A stretch of DNA of 64,000 nt from JANNSX01 sp963741525 (GCA_963741525.1 CAVUIW010000009.1:147543-211542), one strand, 5' to 3'; counted from the stretch's first letter, positions 9,969-20,099 are shown. Notes: generated by a model not told the origin, from the letters alone. Made by a program: numbers and translations.

Positions 9969-11042
9969 ATGGAAACGATCAGGCCATTCCCGCTTGTCGC
10001 TGCACTCATGACCGCGCTCCTCGCCGCGTGCAGCGAGGCCCCCAAGCTTCCGCCGCTGCCTCCGCTCGCCGCCGACCTCAGCCAGACCTCGACCTCCGGG
10101 ATTTCCTCCGGCGCCTACATGGCCGGGCAGTTTCAGATGGCGCATGGCGAGATCGTCGTCGGCGCGGCGATCATCGCGGGCGGACCCTACGGCTGCGCCG
10201 AGAGTGCGTTTGCCGGGCTCGTGCCGGGCCCGGGCGCTGCGATGTTCAATCTCAACAAGGCGGTCAGCGGCTGCATGCTGGACGGCATGCGTTTCTGGGG
10301 CGTGCCGGATGCGGAGTGGCTGGCGGAGAAGGCCGCGCGACGCGCCGAGAAGGACGAAATCGATCCGATATCGGCCGTCAAGGCCGACCGCATCTACCTC
10401 TACACCGGCACGCGCGATCGGATCGTTGCGAGCCGCATCGTCCGCCGCACGGCCGATTTCTACCGGGCCCTCGGCGTGCCGGAGGAGAACATCCAGCTGA
10501 TCGACGACGGCCCGGCGGGCCATGCCTTCGTGACAGAGAGCGAGGGCGGGACCTGCGGCACGAACAGCGCGCCTTATGTCAGCGACTGCGACTACGATCA
10601 GGCGGGCGCGCTCTTGAAACAGATCTACGGCACGCTCGCGCCGCCTTCTGTCACCAGCCAAGGCGCGTTCCTCCACTTCGACCAGCGTCCATTTTTTTCC
10701 GGCGCGACCTCGATCGGCCTGGCGGATGCCGGCGTCGCCTATGTGCCCGCATCCTGCCGCGCGACAGCAGGCTGCCGCATCCACATCGCCTTCCACGGCT
10801 GCGCACAGAACGCCGGCCAGGTCGGCGACGCCTTCACGGCCAAGACCGGCTTTGCCCGCTGGGCCGATGCGAACCGGCTGATCGTCCTGTTCCCTCAGAC
10901 CACGGCGTCGGCCACCAATCCGCAGGGCTGCTGGGATTGGTGGGGCTATACGGGCCGCGATTTCCTCACCCGCTCGGCGCCGCAAATCCGCGCCGTGAGA
11001 GCCATGCTCGACCGCCTCGCATCGCCCGCCCAATCGGGCTGA
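9969..11042 (+). CDS. PHB-depolymerase-like secreted esterase (lipoprotein)
   Basis: A 357-aa alpha/beta-hydrolase of the extracellular poly(3-hydroxybutyrate) depolymerase type. A lipoprotein signal is visible (ALLAAC, Cys21), so the enzyme is probably membrane-anchored outside the cytoplasm. The lipase box GISSG places the nucleophile at Ser46. The block HGCAQNAGQVGDAF and the Trp-rich C-terminal GCWDWWGYTG are typical of depolymerases. The Asp and His of the triad were not assigned with certainty. It follows pbpC by 41 bp but is functionally unrelated. The polymer or ester substrate cannot be read from the sequence. Confidence 0.8.
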   Translation: METIRPFPLVAALMTALLAACSEAPKLPPLPPLAADLSQTSTSGISSGAYMAGQFQMAHGEIVVGAAIIAGGPYGCAESAFAGLVPGPGAAMFNLNKAVSGCMLDGMRFWGVPDAEWLAEKAARRAEKDEIDPISAVKADRIYLYTGTRDRIVASRIVRRTADFYRALGVPEENIQLIDDGPAGHAFVTESEGGTCGTNSAPYVSDCDYDQAGALLKQIYGTLAPPSVTSQGAFLHFDQRPFFSGATSIGLADAGVAYVPASCRATAGCRIHIAFHGCAQNAGQVGDAFTAKTGFARWADANRLIVLFPQTTASATNPQGCWDWWGYTGRDFLTRSAPQIRAVRAMLDRLASPAQSG

Positions 11043-11100
11043 CGTAACGCCGCATGCGACCCTCCGGTCGAGCATCGCGAGGGGTCGCGCACTATGCTTC

Positions 11101-12071
11101 GTGGCAGCAATCTTTACGCTGGGGGCAGGAATGGCGGGTGCGGCGCACGCGAAGTCACGGCACGAGAAAATGGCCTCGGCGTTGACGCTGGTCCTCTTCG
11201 TCGCCGTGGCAGCACCAGGGCTCTCGAATTCGCCATCGCTTTCCTTCGCCATCCGCAGTGCGCCGGCCGAGCAGGCCCCTGCCGCGGTTGAGCCTCGCCC
11301 TGCCTTCGACATTCCGCGCACCGCCGAGCTGCAGATCGGCGCCTATTCGGGACTGCCCTACACGCATCCGAGTGACGCGACAATCACGCGGCCGGACGGC
11401 TCGTCCTTCACCATCCGTGACGTCCCATGGCTGACAGACCCATGGAATGATCCAATCTACTATGGCGTCCGCATCTCGGGCTGGTCGGGCCGCCTGCCCA
11501 TCGGCGGCATGCTCGACTTCACTCATTCGAAGGCCATCGCCGATGTCGAGGCCGAAGCGACCTTCGAGGGCACGAAGGACGGTTTGGCCCTTCCCGCCCA
11601 AGGCCAAGCTGAACCAGGTGCTCAAGCGGCTCGAGTTCAGTCACGGTCACAACATCCTGACCCTCAACGGCCTCTACCGGCTGCCCTTCGGCACCGAGCG
11701 CGTGAAACCCTACGTCGGCCTCGGCCTCGGCGTGAACCTGCCGCACACCGAGGTCTGGCTCGAGGGCGACGAGAAACGCACATACGAGTACCAGCTCGCC
11801 GGAACGGCGACGCAGGCGCTGGCGGGGCTCGAAATCCGGCTGCCGCGTTCGACCTCGCTGTTCCTCGAGTACAAATTCAGCTTCTCCTGGTATCGCGCGC
11901 CGCTCACCGGCCGCGACGGCGGCTGGCTGTTCCAGGACATCTGGCGGCAGCTCACGGAGCGGCAGGCAGGCACGAAGCCCGTCGACGGCGAGGTCGAAAC
12001 GACCCTCGCGACACATCAGGCCATCGGCGGGCTGGCGAGTCAGGATCGGCGGGACGCCAGTTGCGCCCTGA
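11101..12071 (+). CDS. Outer-membrane beta-barrel protein, two frame disruptions
   Basis: The N-terminal part reads in one frame (signal-like start, then IGAYSGLPYTHPSDATI and VPWLTDPWNDPIYYGVRISG). Near 11595 the conserved sequence moves to the next frame, which continues KAKLNQVLKRLEFSHGHNIL, GLGLGVNLPHTEVW and FLEYKFSFSWYRAP: alternating aromatic strands of a small barrel. Near 12037 a second shift would give the end RVRIGGTPVAP with a stop at 12069-12071. Both disruptions are consistent with one extra base. The protein is probably an approximately 320-aa outer-membrane porin-like barrel. Start codon uncertain (11101 or an ATG near 11170). Confidence 0.65.
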
Positions 12072-12170
12072 TGCGCTGTTCGGACCGGATAGGCCCAGAT
12101 TGACGCCTTCGCACCCGGCGCTCGAGGTCTATGCTGCAACACGAACTGCCGCGCCCCCGGAGACCCGATC

Positions 12171-13179
12171 ATGATCGACACGATCCCGCACGAAGACGAT
12201 CTCCGTGACGCCGAGCGGACGCTTCGCGGCATCATCAGACGAACGCCGCTGCTGAGTTCGGCCGCGCTCGATCGCGAGATTGGCGCCCGCGTCGCCGTCA
12301 AGGCCGAGAGCCTGCAGATCACCGGCTCGTTCAAGATGCGCGGCGCCTACTACCGGTTGACGCGGCTCGACCAAGGCAAGCAGAAGGCCGGCGTCGTCGC
12401 CTTTTCATCCGGCAACTTCGCTCAGGGCCTAGCGGCGGCCGGCGCCCGGCTCGGCATTCCCGTCACCATCGTCATGCCGGAGGATGCGCCTCAAGCCAAG
12501 ATCGCGGCGACCGAAGGCTGGGGCGCGGAGGTCGTGCTCTCGCGCCACGGCACGGAGAACCGCGAGGCCGTTGCCAGCGCACGGGCGCGTGCGATCTCCG
12601 CCGACACCGGCGCGACATTGCTGCATCCCTTCGACGATCCTCTGATCGTCGCCGGACAATCGACGGCTGCCGTGGAGATGCTGCAGCAGGCGCACGAGGA
12701 GGGGATGACACCCGATGCCGTGCTGGTTCCGGTCGGCGGCGGCGGATTGATCGCGGGTGCGGCGCTTGCCTGCGAGCGCTTCGATCCCTCGCCCGCGATC
12801 TATGCCGTGGAGCCTGCGGGATACGACGATTTCGGGCGCTCGCTTTCGGCCGGCGAGCGCCTCTCCAACGAGCGCAATCTGCCGACCTTGTGCGATGCGC
12901 TGCAGGCCCACATGCCGGGCGTCGTGACCTTCGGCGTCGCAATGGGCCGCGTGGTCGAAGGCCTTGCCGTCAGCGACTACGGCCGTCCGTAAAGCGATGG
13001 CGCTGGCCTTCCGGCACTTGAAGATCGTGCTCGAGCCGTCGGGTGCCGTCGCGCTCGCAGCGCTTCTCGACGGCGCGCTGCCACAGCTTGCGGGAAAAAC
13101 GGTTGCCGTACTTGCTTCGGGCGGCAATGTCGCGCTCGACGACTTTGCACGCTTGACCGGCCCGGACAGCTTGAATTGA
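12171..13179 (+). CDS. Threonine/serine dehydratase, one frameshift
   Basis: PLP fold-type II enzyme that deaminates threonine or serine to the 2-oxo acid. Visible motifs: the PLP lysine in GSFKMRG (Lys55), SSGNFAQG for substrate binding and VPVGGGGLIAG for the cofactor phosphate. The frame stops at 12992, but the expected C-terminus (VRKAMALAFRHLKIVLEPSG, then VAVLASGGNVALDDF) continues in another frame to 13179; one extra base near 12980 explains it. Without a C-terminal ACT domain the length of about 335 aa suits the catabolic or serine/threonine dehydratase type rather than feedback-regulated IlvA. It ends 9 bp from the convergent DUF4167 gene. Confidence 0.85.
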
Positions 13180-13188
13180 CCAGATAGA

Positions 13189-14016
13189 CTACTCGTCCTG
13201 GCCGGGCTCCTGCCCGCCGCCGCCCCGGTCGTCCGATTGATCGCGGCGGCGATCATTGTCTTGGAAGCCCGAGCCGTTGGCCGCAGCCATCGCTGCGATA
13301 TCGGCCGGGTTGGCCGGCATTCCGCCGCCCTGATTCGGACGGAACCGGTTGTTTTCGTGACGTTGACGATTACGCCGGCCGCGGAACTCGCCCTGCTGCT
13401 GATTACGGCCTTCGCCCTCGCCGCCACCTTGACGGCCCTGGCCGCCACCTTGACGGCCCTCGCCGCCGGAGCGACCACCGCCACCCTGGCCTTCACCGCC
13501 GCCTTGGCGGCCCTCGTAGGGCCGGCCTTCGCCGCGATGCTGCTGCTCGTTGTTATGCGGGCGGGGCATTGGCGGCTGCGGCTCGTAGCCTCGCGGCTGG
13601 TCGTTCTGCCGGAGCTCGGCTGGCCGCTGTTGTCCTTCAACAGAGAACGGCTGCTCGTCATAGCCGTCGTCGTCGCCCTCGAAGCCGCCCTCGCCCTGGC
13701 CCTGATCGCTACCTTGCTCGCCGAACTCGGATCGGCGCTGGCCCGCCTGTTCCTGAAATTGAGCCTGGGCCGCCATGATGATGCGGTTGTAGTGCTCGGC
13801 GTGCTGGAGATAGTTTTCCGCCATCACCTGGTCGCCGGATGACATCGCATCGCGTGCCAATGCCATGTATTTTTCGGCGATGTGGGAGGCATTGCCGCGA
13901 ATTTTGACGTCGGGGCCGTTGCTCTCGAAGCTCCGCGCCAGCGGGTTCTGTCCACCTTTGCGGCCGTTGTTATTACTGCGGCCGCGCCCTCTGCGATTTT
14001 GCTGTCCTGGCCTCAT
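13189..14016 (-). CDS. DUF4167 domain protein with RG/GQ-rich tail
   Basis: The N-terminal 100 residues carry the conserved alphaproteobacterial block: a basic RGRGRSNNNGRKGG start, then HIAEKYMALARDAMSSGDQV and AENYLQHAEHYNRIIMAAQ. The remainder (about 105-275) is low-complexity Gly/Gln/Arg/Glu with RQGGG-type repeats, reminiscent of disordered RNA-binding tails. The start at 14016 matches MRPGQQNRRGR; the upstream in-frame extension is not conserved-looking. Its place after prmC in the lysC-ptsP-prfA-prmC series is usual for Hyphomicrobiales. Molecular function is unknown; RNA association is inferred from composition only. Confidence 0.85.
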   Translation of the reverse strand: MRPGQQNRRGRGRSNNNGRKGGQNPLARSFESNGPDVKIRGNASHIAEKYMALARDAMSSGDQVMAENYLQHAEHYNRIIMAAQAQFQEQAGQRRSEFGEQGSDQGQGEGGFEGDDDGYDEQPFSVEGQQRPAELRQNDQPRGYEPQPPMPRPHNNEQQHRGEGRPYEGRQGGGEGQGGGGRSGGEGRQGGGQGRQGGGEGEGRNQQQGEFRGRRNRQRHENNRFRPNQGGGMPANPADIAAMAAANGSGFQDNDRRRDQSDDRGGGGQEPGQDE

Positions 14017-14441
14017 TCGGCTTCTGTCGTCCTCTAAAATCCGGCCCCAAAAACGCATACGCGCAGCCGCAAGTACAGGGATCGCGACTGCGATCCCGGC
14101 CTTGCCATGCGAGCACTTCGCTCAGGGCTCGGCGTTGGCGCCACACGAGAGTTGAGTTCGAAGCCCTGCAGCCGCCCTCGCTCGCTGAAGCGCATCCGGC
14201 GTACCCATAGCCCGCGCGCGATGGCCCTCGTATCCCTCAGGCTATCGGCAACATCACAGGCGTTGGCTGAGTTTCAGGGCGTTCGATCCGCTCTCTCAAG
14301 AGTGACGAAGATCATGGGAACTCAAGGAGCCCAACTGGCTCACTTGCACGGCGAGCGTCACTGCGCCTCGCCTGCGTCCCAACGTTTCCGCTTGACCATG
14401 ACCCTAGCGTGCCGGCGGAACGAATCCAACATATTTTTTCA
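14017..14441. other. Gap between prmC and DUF4167 gene, no gene seen
   Basis: These 425 bp have no convincing coding potential. Frames present are Arg/Ser-rich shadows. An AT-richer patch (about 14427-14455) adjoins the prmC stop. The DUF4167 promoter probably lies here. Confidence 0.5.
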
Positions 14442-15320
14442 TCAGAGGAAACGAAGTTGTGGCAAAGCGGCTACAACTCGTTCCTTTCCGGCCAGATCCG
14501 GGACGATCGTGATCTCCGATGGCGCAGATCCAAGGGATATTTTCCCTAATAGATCAGAGACTTCCCCTGCCTGAGTGGCGCCGACCTCCAACAACAGCGG
14601 TGGGCTGCCCAGCCGTTGCCAGCCGGCCACGATGACCCGGTAGGCGGCGAGGCCGTCCCTCCCGCCATCGAGACTGAGGCGCGGATCATGGCCGCGGACC
14701 TCGGGCTGAGCCTCGCCGATCTCCGCTGTCGTGAGGTAAGGCGGGTTGGAGACGATGAGATCGAATGGGCCCGCGAGTGCCTCGCACCAATCTCCAAGAA
14801 CCCAAGCCGAACGCAGGCCGGCAGCATTTCGAGACGCGTTCCGGCGCGCCAACTCGAGAGCCCCGGAAGACCGGTCAACTCCAATGCCGAATGCCCTCGG
14901 AAGCTCGTGGAGCAACGACACGAGAATAGCCCCGCTGCCGGTACCCAGATCGAGGATGCGAATGGGTTTCCGGTCGAGCCCGGCGCGCTTCAGATAGGAC
15001 AGTGCCGCCTCGACGAGCGTCTCGGTTTCCGGCCGGGGATCGAGAACATCGGGCGTCACCTCGAAGTCGAGGCTCCAGAACTGACGGCGGCCGAGGATTC
15101 GCGAGACCGGCTCCCGGGCGAGGCGGCGCAGGCGATAGGCTGCGAGCCGCACCTCGGCGGAAGGATCGAGTCTCACATCCGGATCGCGCAACATCGCGAG
15201 CCGGTTGAGCCCAGCCGCCGCGAGCACGAGCATGCGCGCGTCGACGGCGGCGCTTTCGATCCCGACGGCGGCGAGCTCGTCCGCAAGCCCGGCGATGGCG
15301 TTGCCAACCGCGCTGCCCAT
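14442..15320 (-). CDS. prmC: Release factor glutamine methyltransferase PrmC
   Basis: SAM-dependent enzyme that N5-methylates the glutamine of the GGQ motif in release factors. 292 aa. Visible: a helical N-terminal domain (about 1-85), the SAM loop ILDLGTGSGAILVSLL and the NPPY catalytic motif (SNPPYLT, Asn about 192). The ATG at 15320 overlaps the prfA stop by one base (TGATG), indicating translational coupling to its substrate's gene. The upstream ATG at 15335 lies inside prfA and is less likely. Confidence 0.93.
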   Translation of the reverse strand: MGSAVGNAIAGLADELAAVGIESAAVDARMLVLAAAGLNRLAMLRDPDVRLDPSAEVRLAAYRLRRLAREPVSRILGRRQFWSLDFEVTPDVLDPRPETETLVEAALSYLKRAGLDRKPIRILDLGTGSGAILVSLLHELPRAFGIGVDRSSGALELARRNASRNAAGLRSAWVLGDWCEALAGPFDLIVSNPPYLTTAEIGEAQPEVRGHDPRLSLDGGRDGLAAYRVIVAGWQRLGSPPLLLEVGATQAGEVSDLLGKISLGSAPSEITIVPDLAGKERVVAALPQLRFL

Positions 15321-16402
15321 CAGGCATTCTCCCACTCCAGCAGGCGATTGGCTTGATCCTCGGCGGTCAGCCCCTCGACGATCTCATCCAGCGCGCCGCC
15401 ATCGATAACGGCCTGGAGATTGTAGAGCGTCAGGTTGATCCGATGGTCGGTGACGCGGCCCTGAGGGAAATTATAGGTGCGGATGCGCTGCGAGCGATCG
15501 CCGGAGCCAACCTGGCTCTTGCGGGCCTGCGCGCGCTCCTGATCGGCCTTCTGCCGCTCCATGTCGAACAGCCGCGACTTCAGCACCTGCATCGCCTTGG
15601 CGCGATTCTGGTGCTGCGATTTCTCGTTCGAGGTGACGACGATGCCGGTCGGCAGATGCGTGATGCGGACCGCTGAGTCCGTCGTATTCACGTGCTGGCC
15701 GCCGGCGCCTGACGATCGCATGGTATCGACGCGGATGTCCTCGATCCTGACCTCGATATCGATGTCCTCGGCCTCCGGCAGCACGGCGACAGTTGCGGCG
15801 GACGTATGGATGCGCCCGCTCGCCTCCGTCGCGGGCACGCGCTGAACACGATGCACGCCCGACTCGAATTTGAGCTTCGCGAACACGCCCCGGCCCTTGA
15901 TCGAGGCGATCACCTCCTTGTAGCCGCCGAGATCGCTCTCGGACAATGAAACAAGCTCAGTTTTCCAACCGTGTTTATCGGCATATCGCTGGTACATGCG
16001 GAACAGATCGGCCGCGAACAAGGCCGCCTCGTCGCCGCCGGTTCCGGCGCGAACCTCCAGGATCGCGCCGCCTTCGTCGGCCGCGTCCTTCGGGAGCAGC
16101 ATCAGGCGAAGGTCGTTCGTCAGCGCCGCGATGCGCGCGGCGAGCGGCGGCATTTCGGCTTCGGCGAGCTGTCGCATGTCCCGGTCGGTACCGGGATCGG
16201 CGAGCATGGCTTCCAGGTCCTCGCGCTCCTTCTCGGCCTCCGTGAGCTTGCGGATCGCGCCGACGACAGGCGTCAACTCCGCGTATTCCTTGGAGGAGGC
16301 GACGAATTTCGCCTGGTCGAGGCCGCCGGTCGAGAGGGCCGCCTCGAGCGACATATGGCGCTCGATCACCTTCTCGAGCTTGTCGCGCGGAATGTTGGTC
16401 AT
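15320..16402 (-). CDS. prfA: Peptide chain release factor 1
   Basis: Terminates translation at UAA and UAG. 360 aa, the same length as E. coli RF1. The stop-codon recognition tripeptide PAT is present in RVQRVPATEASGRIH, and the peptidyl-hydrolysis GGQ in SSGAGGQHVNTTDSAVRI (about 234-236). The start MTNIPRDKLE at 16402 was chosen over an ATG four codons upstream on family length. It lies in the lysC-ptsP-prfA-prmC series and is coupled to prmC by a TGATG overlap. Confidence 0.96.
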   Translation of the reverse strand: MTNIPRDKLEKVIERHMSLEAALSTGGLDQAKFVASSKEYAELTPVVGAIRKLTEAEKEREDLEAMLADPGTDRDMRQLAEAEMPPLAARIAALTNDLRLMLLPKDAADEGGAILEVRAGTGGDEAALFAADLFRMYQRYADKHGWKTELVSLSESDLGGYKEVIASIKGRGVFAKLKFESGVHRVQRVPATEASGRIHTSAATVAVLPEAEDIDIEVRIEDIRVDTMRSSGAGGQHVNTTDSAVRITHLPTGIVVTSNEKSQHQNRAKAMQVLKSRLFDMERQKADQERAQARKSQVGSGDRSQRIRTYNFPQGRVTDHRINLTLYNLQAVIDGGALDEIVEGLTAEDQANRLLEWENA

Positions 16403-16461
16403 GGGCGTATCCAAAATGAAGTAAACGTTTCGGCTGCGAGGGGTTGTGGGGCCGAGATTCG

Positions 16462-18747
16462 CTAAGACGGGCCGCCCGCACCGTCGATCTCGACTCCGGC
16501 CGATCTCGCCACCTCGATCAAACGCTGCCGCAATCGCGGCTCATCCCGCTCGACGAGCTTCAACACCTCGCTCCGCACGCGGGCGGCATCGAGCGACAGC
16601 ACCATGGCCTTGACCGGTCCGATATTGGCCGGGGCCATGGAGATCGACCGGAAACCGAGCGCCACCAACACCATGGCCTCGAGCGGCCGGCCTGCGATCT
16701 CGCCGCAGAGCGTCAGCGGCTTCTTGTTCCTTGCCGCCGCCTCGACGATCGAGCGCAGCGCCCGCAGCATGATCGGGCTCAGCACGTCGTAGCGGTGCGA
16801 AACCCGCTCGTTGTTGCGATCCGCGGCGAACAGATACTGCATCAAATCATTCGAGCCGACGGACGCGAAATCCACCATGGGAAGAAGCCTGTCGAGCTCG
16901 AAGAGGATCGACGGCACCTCGATCATGGCGCCGATCCTGACGCTCCGGGGTGGCTTCCAGCCGCGAGCCACCTGCGCCTTCTGCTCGTCCTGGATGAGCT
17001 GGCGCGCGGCCTCGTATTCAGCGGCGCTCGAGATCATCGGCAGCATCACTTGCAGATCGCGGCCCGATGCGGCCCGGATCAGCGCCTGCACCTGCGTCCG
17101 CATCAGGCCCTTGCGATCGAGCGTCATGCGGATGGCCCGCCAGCCGAGCGCCGGGTTCTCCTCCTTCACGTGCTTGAAGTATGGAAGGAGCTTGTCGCCG
17201 CCGATATCGAGTGTGCGGAACACGACGGGCTTACCATCGGCGCCGTCGAGGATGCGCTGATAAATCGCCGTTTGCTTGTCCTTCAGCGGAAAGCGATTGG
17301 CGATCATGAACTCGAGCTCGGTGCGGAACAGCCCGATGCCGTCGGCTCCCGACTGGCCGATATGCGGGAGATCGACCAGAAGACCGGCATTGATATTGAG
17401 ACTTACCGGTACGCCGTCCTTCGTCACTGCCGGCCTGTCGCGAAAGCCCGCGAAGCGCTGCTGGCGCCGCGCCCTGAACCGCGCCTTGTCGGAGTAGGCG
17501 GCAATGACCTCAGGGCCGGGGCGGATGTGCAGCTCGCCGGTCTCGGCATCGACGATTGCTGCATCGCCCGGCTCGACGCTTTCGATCGCCCCCTTGGCCT
17601 GGCCGATAGCCGCGATGCCGAGCGCCTTGGCGACGATCGCCACATGGCTCTGCAGGCTCCCCTCCTCGACGACGAGCCCACGCAGCCGGCTGCGGTCATA
17701 GTCGAGCAGCTCCGCCGGCCCCATGGTGCGGGCGACGAGGATGGTGTCCTCCGGCAGGCTGTCGGAGGCGGCCGTGTCGGCGCGGCCGGAGAGCGTGCGG
17801 AGCAGGCGGTCGGACAAATCGTCCAGGTCCTTGAAGCGCTCGCGCCAGAAGGAATCTGGCTGGCGGAGCATGCGCGCCCGCGTCTCGTTGCGAACGCGCT
17901 CGACGGCGGCCTCGGCCGTCAGGCCCTGTCCGATTGCCTCACGCAACCGCCGGATCCAGCCAGAATCGTGGGCGAAAAGTCGGTAGGATTCGAGCACCTC
18001 GCGATGCTCGCCGGGCGCAGCCAGGTCGCGCCGATCGAGCATTGCGTCGATGACGGTGCGGAGCCGCTTGATGGCGTGCGCAAGGCGCTTTCGCTCTTCG
18101 CCGAGATCGTCGGCCACGAGCTGGGTGACGACGACACGCGGCTCGTGCAGCACCACGTGGCCGAGCGCCAGCCCATCCGAAAGCACGTGGCCTTTGACCT
18201 GCTGGTTGCGCCGCCGAGCCGTCCCCGGCGCGGATACTGATACGCCAGCCACCGACCCGGAGGCCAAATGCTCGGCAAGCACCATGGCCGTTGTCTGCAA
18301 CGCCTCCTGCTCGTCGGAATCGTAGAGCCGCGTCGTGCGGTTCTGGACGACGAGCACGCCGAGCACATTGCCCGCGCGCTGCACCGGCACGCCGAGGAAC
18401 GAGTGATAAATCTCCTCGCCAGTTTCCGGCCGGTAGGAGAAGGCCGGATGCGCTTGCGCCTCCGACAAATTGACCGGCTCGGCGCCCTCGGCGATGAGCC
18501 CGACGAGGCCTTCGCCGCGTGCCATATGCGTGTTGTGGACGGCCGCCTTGTTGAGGCCTTCGGTGGCAAACAGCTCGAGCGACCCGTCCTGACGGCGGAT
18601 ATAGATCGAGCAGACATCCGCCACCATGATGTTGGCGATCTGCCTGACGATCTTGTCGAGACGCTCCTGCCCGCTGCCGGCCTCCGCCATGATCTGACGG
18701 AGACGGCGGATCAGGATGAGCGGCCCGGCATCCGCGGAGCTGACCAT
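16462..18747 (-). CDS. ptsP: PTS enzyme I-Ntr (GAF-containing phosphotransferase)
   Basis: Phosphoenolpyruvate-protein phosphotransferase that starts the nitrogen-related regulatory PTS chain (to NPr and EIIA-Ntr). 761 aa in order: an N-terminal GAF domain (about 20-165, containing MVADVCSIYIRRQDGS), the HPr-binding/phosphohistidine domain with SLQSHVAIVAKALGI (His about 368), and the PEP-binding TIM barrel with GLFRTELEFMI, MLPMISSAAEYEAAR and VGSNDLMQYLFAADRN. The GAF domain separates it from sugar-type enzyme I. It is encoded between lysC and prfA as in many Hyphomicrobiales. Confidence 0.95.
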   Translation of the reverse strand: MVSSADAGPLILIRRLRQIMAEAGSGQERLDKIVRQIANIMVADVCSIYIRRQDGSLELFATEGLNKAAVHNTHMARGEGLVGLIAEGAEPVNLSEAQAHPAFSYRPETGEEIYHSFLGVPVQRAGNVLGVLVVQNRTTRLYDSDEQEALQTTAMVLAEHLASGSVAGVSVSAPGTARRRNQQVKGHVLSDGLALGHVVLHEPRVVVTQLVADDLGEERKRLAHAIKRLRTVIDAMLDRRDLAAPGEHREVLESYRLFAHDSGWIRRLREAIGQGLTAEAAVERVRNETRARMLRQPDSFWRERFKDLDDLSDRLLRTLSGRADTAASDSLPEDTILVARTMGPAELLDYDRSRLRGLVVEEGSLQSHVAIVAKALGIAAIGQAKGAIESVEPGDAAIVDAETGELHIRPGPEVIAAYSDKARFRARRQQRFAGFRDRPAVTKDGVPVSLNINAGLLVDLPHIGQSGADGIGLFRTELEFMIANRFPLKDKQTAIYQRILDGADGKPVVFRTLDIGGDKLLPYFKHVKEENPALGWRAIRMTLDRKGLMRTQVQALIRAASGRDLQVMLPMISSAAEYEAARQLIQDEQKAQVARGWKPPRSVRIGAMIEVPSILFELDRLLPMVDFASVGSNDLMQYLFAADRNNERVSHRYDVLSPIMLRALRSIVEAAARNKKPLTLCGEIAGRPLEAMVLVALGFRSISMAPANIGPVKAMVLSLDAARVRSEVLKLVERDEPRLRQRLIEVARSAGVEIDGAGGPS

Positions 18748-18839
18748 CGTTCGGGTCCTCGGGCTTCTTGGGGAATGCTAAGCCGAGGGCGCGCCCGCGT
18801 TCCCTATCCCTCGGCCATGGTGTTCGCGATCTCCCGCCG

Positions 18840-20099
18840 CTACGCGGCGTCGAGACCGTAGAGCGAATGCAGCGTTCGAACGGCGAGCTCCGTGTAGTCG
18901 GCGTTCAGGAGCACGCTGATCTTGATCTCCGACGTCGAAATCGCCTCGATATTGATGCCCTTCGACGACAATGCCTTGAACATCGAGGCGGCAACGCCCG
19001 CATGGCTTCGCATGCCGATGCCGATGACGGAAACCTTGACCACGTCGGTCGCCGAGCGCAGCTCGCGATAGCCGATGCTGTCTTTCGCCTTCTTCAGCAC
19101 TTCGAGCGAGCGTGCGAGATCGACGGACGGAACCGTAAAGGTCATCGCGGTCGTCGCGCCGTCCTCGGTGACGTTCTGCACGATCATGTCGACATTGATG
19201 TTGGCTTCGGCGAGCGGCCCGAAGATGGCGGCGGCGACGCCCGGTTTGTCCCCGATCTGGAACAGCGTGACCTTGGCCTCGTCCTTGGCGTAGGCGATAC
19301 CGCTGACGACCTGTTTTTCCACGATCTCATCCTCATCGCATACTATCGTTCCAACATCGTCGTAGGCGCTGGCCCTGACCGGCGGTACCGCATCCGGCGC
19401 ATCGAAGCTCGAGCGGACGCGGACGCGAACGCCCTTGACCATGGCAAGCTCGACCGAGCGGATCTGCAGCACCTTGGCACCGAGGGAAGCCATCTCCAGC
19501 ATCTCCTCGTAGGAGATGCGCGACATCCGGCGGGCTTTCGGTACCATGCGCGGGTCGGTGGTGTAGACGCCATCGACGTCCGTGTAGATGTCGCAGAGGT
19601 CGGCCTCGAGGGCGGCCGCCACGGCGACGGCGCTCGTATCCGAGCCGCCGCGGCCCAAGGTCGCGATGCGGTTGTCCGGGCCGATGCCCTGGAAGCCGGT
19701 GATGACAGCGACCTCGCCGTTCTTCCAGCGGCCCTTCAACTCGCCGGCCGGAACTTCGATCATGCGGGCGGCGCCATGGGCGCCATCGGTCTTGATCGGG
19801 ATTTGCCAGCCCTGCCAGGAGCGGGCCTGGATGCCCATCGACTGGAGCACGATGGCGAGGAGCCCTGCCGTCACTTGCTCGCCGGTGGCAACAACCGCGT
19901 CGTACTCGCGTGCATCGTGGAGCACGGACGCCTCGCGCACCCAGGTCACGAGCTGGTTCGTCGCACCCGACATGGCGGACACCACGACGGCCACCTGATT
20001 GCCGGCGTCGACCTCGCGTTTGACATGCGCCGCCACGTTGCGAATGCGCTCGACATTCGCGACCGACGTGCCGCCGAATTTCATCACCACCGAGGCCAT
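18840..20099 (-). CDS. lysC: Aspartate kinase
   Basis: Phosphorylates aspartate at the entry to lysine, threonine, methionine and diaminopimelate synthesis. 419 aa; starts MASVVMKFGGTSVANVERIR, with the KFGGTS nucleotide-binding motif at once. Further motifs are GRGGSDTSAVAVA and DVDGVYTTDPR. Two C-terminal ACT domains (about 265-415) give feedback control; no homoserine dehydrogenase is fused. It is first gene of the minus-strand housekeeping series and divergent from ubiG. Confidence 0.96.
   Translation of the reverse strand: MASVVMKFGGTSVANVERIRNVAAHVKREVDAGNQVAVVVSAMSGATNQLVTWVREASVLHDAREYDAVVATGEQVTAGLLAIVLQSMGIQARSWQGWQIPIKTDGAHGAARMIEVPAGELKGRWKNGEVAVITGFQGIGPDNRIATLGRGGSDTSAVAVAAALEADLCDIYTDVDGVYTTDPRMVPKARRMSRISYEEMLEMASLGAKVLQIRSVELAMVKGVRVRVRSSFDAPDAVPPVRASAYDDVGTIVCDEDEIVEKQVVSGIAYAKDEAKVTLFQIGDKPGVAAAIFGPLAEANINVDMIVQNVTEDGATTAMTFTVPSVDLARSLEVLKKAKDSIGYRELRSATDVVKVSVIGIGMRSHAGVAASMFKALSSKGINIEAISTSEIKISVLLNADYTELAVRTLHSLYGLDAA

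Noticed and set aside
13430..13510. Short repeated units, considered as a CRISPR array
   Set aside because: Irregular in-frame RQGGG coding repeats of the DUF4167 tail, without constant repeats and unique spacers. No CRISPR array was seen anywhere in the window.
13237..13842. Hydrophobic plus-strand frame that looks like a membrane protein
   Set aside because: It is the complement of the Gly/Gln-rich DUF4167 tail, which yields Ala/Leu/Pro-rich sequence by base composition.
14107..14574. Plus-strand frame across the prmC-DUF4167 gap
   Set aside because: Arg/Ser-rich, overlaps the prmC end, no start signal or family resemblance.
16444..18240. 598-codon plus-strand frame opposite ptsP
   Set aside because: Composition is His/Asp/Arg-rich, and the ptsP product has all family motifs.
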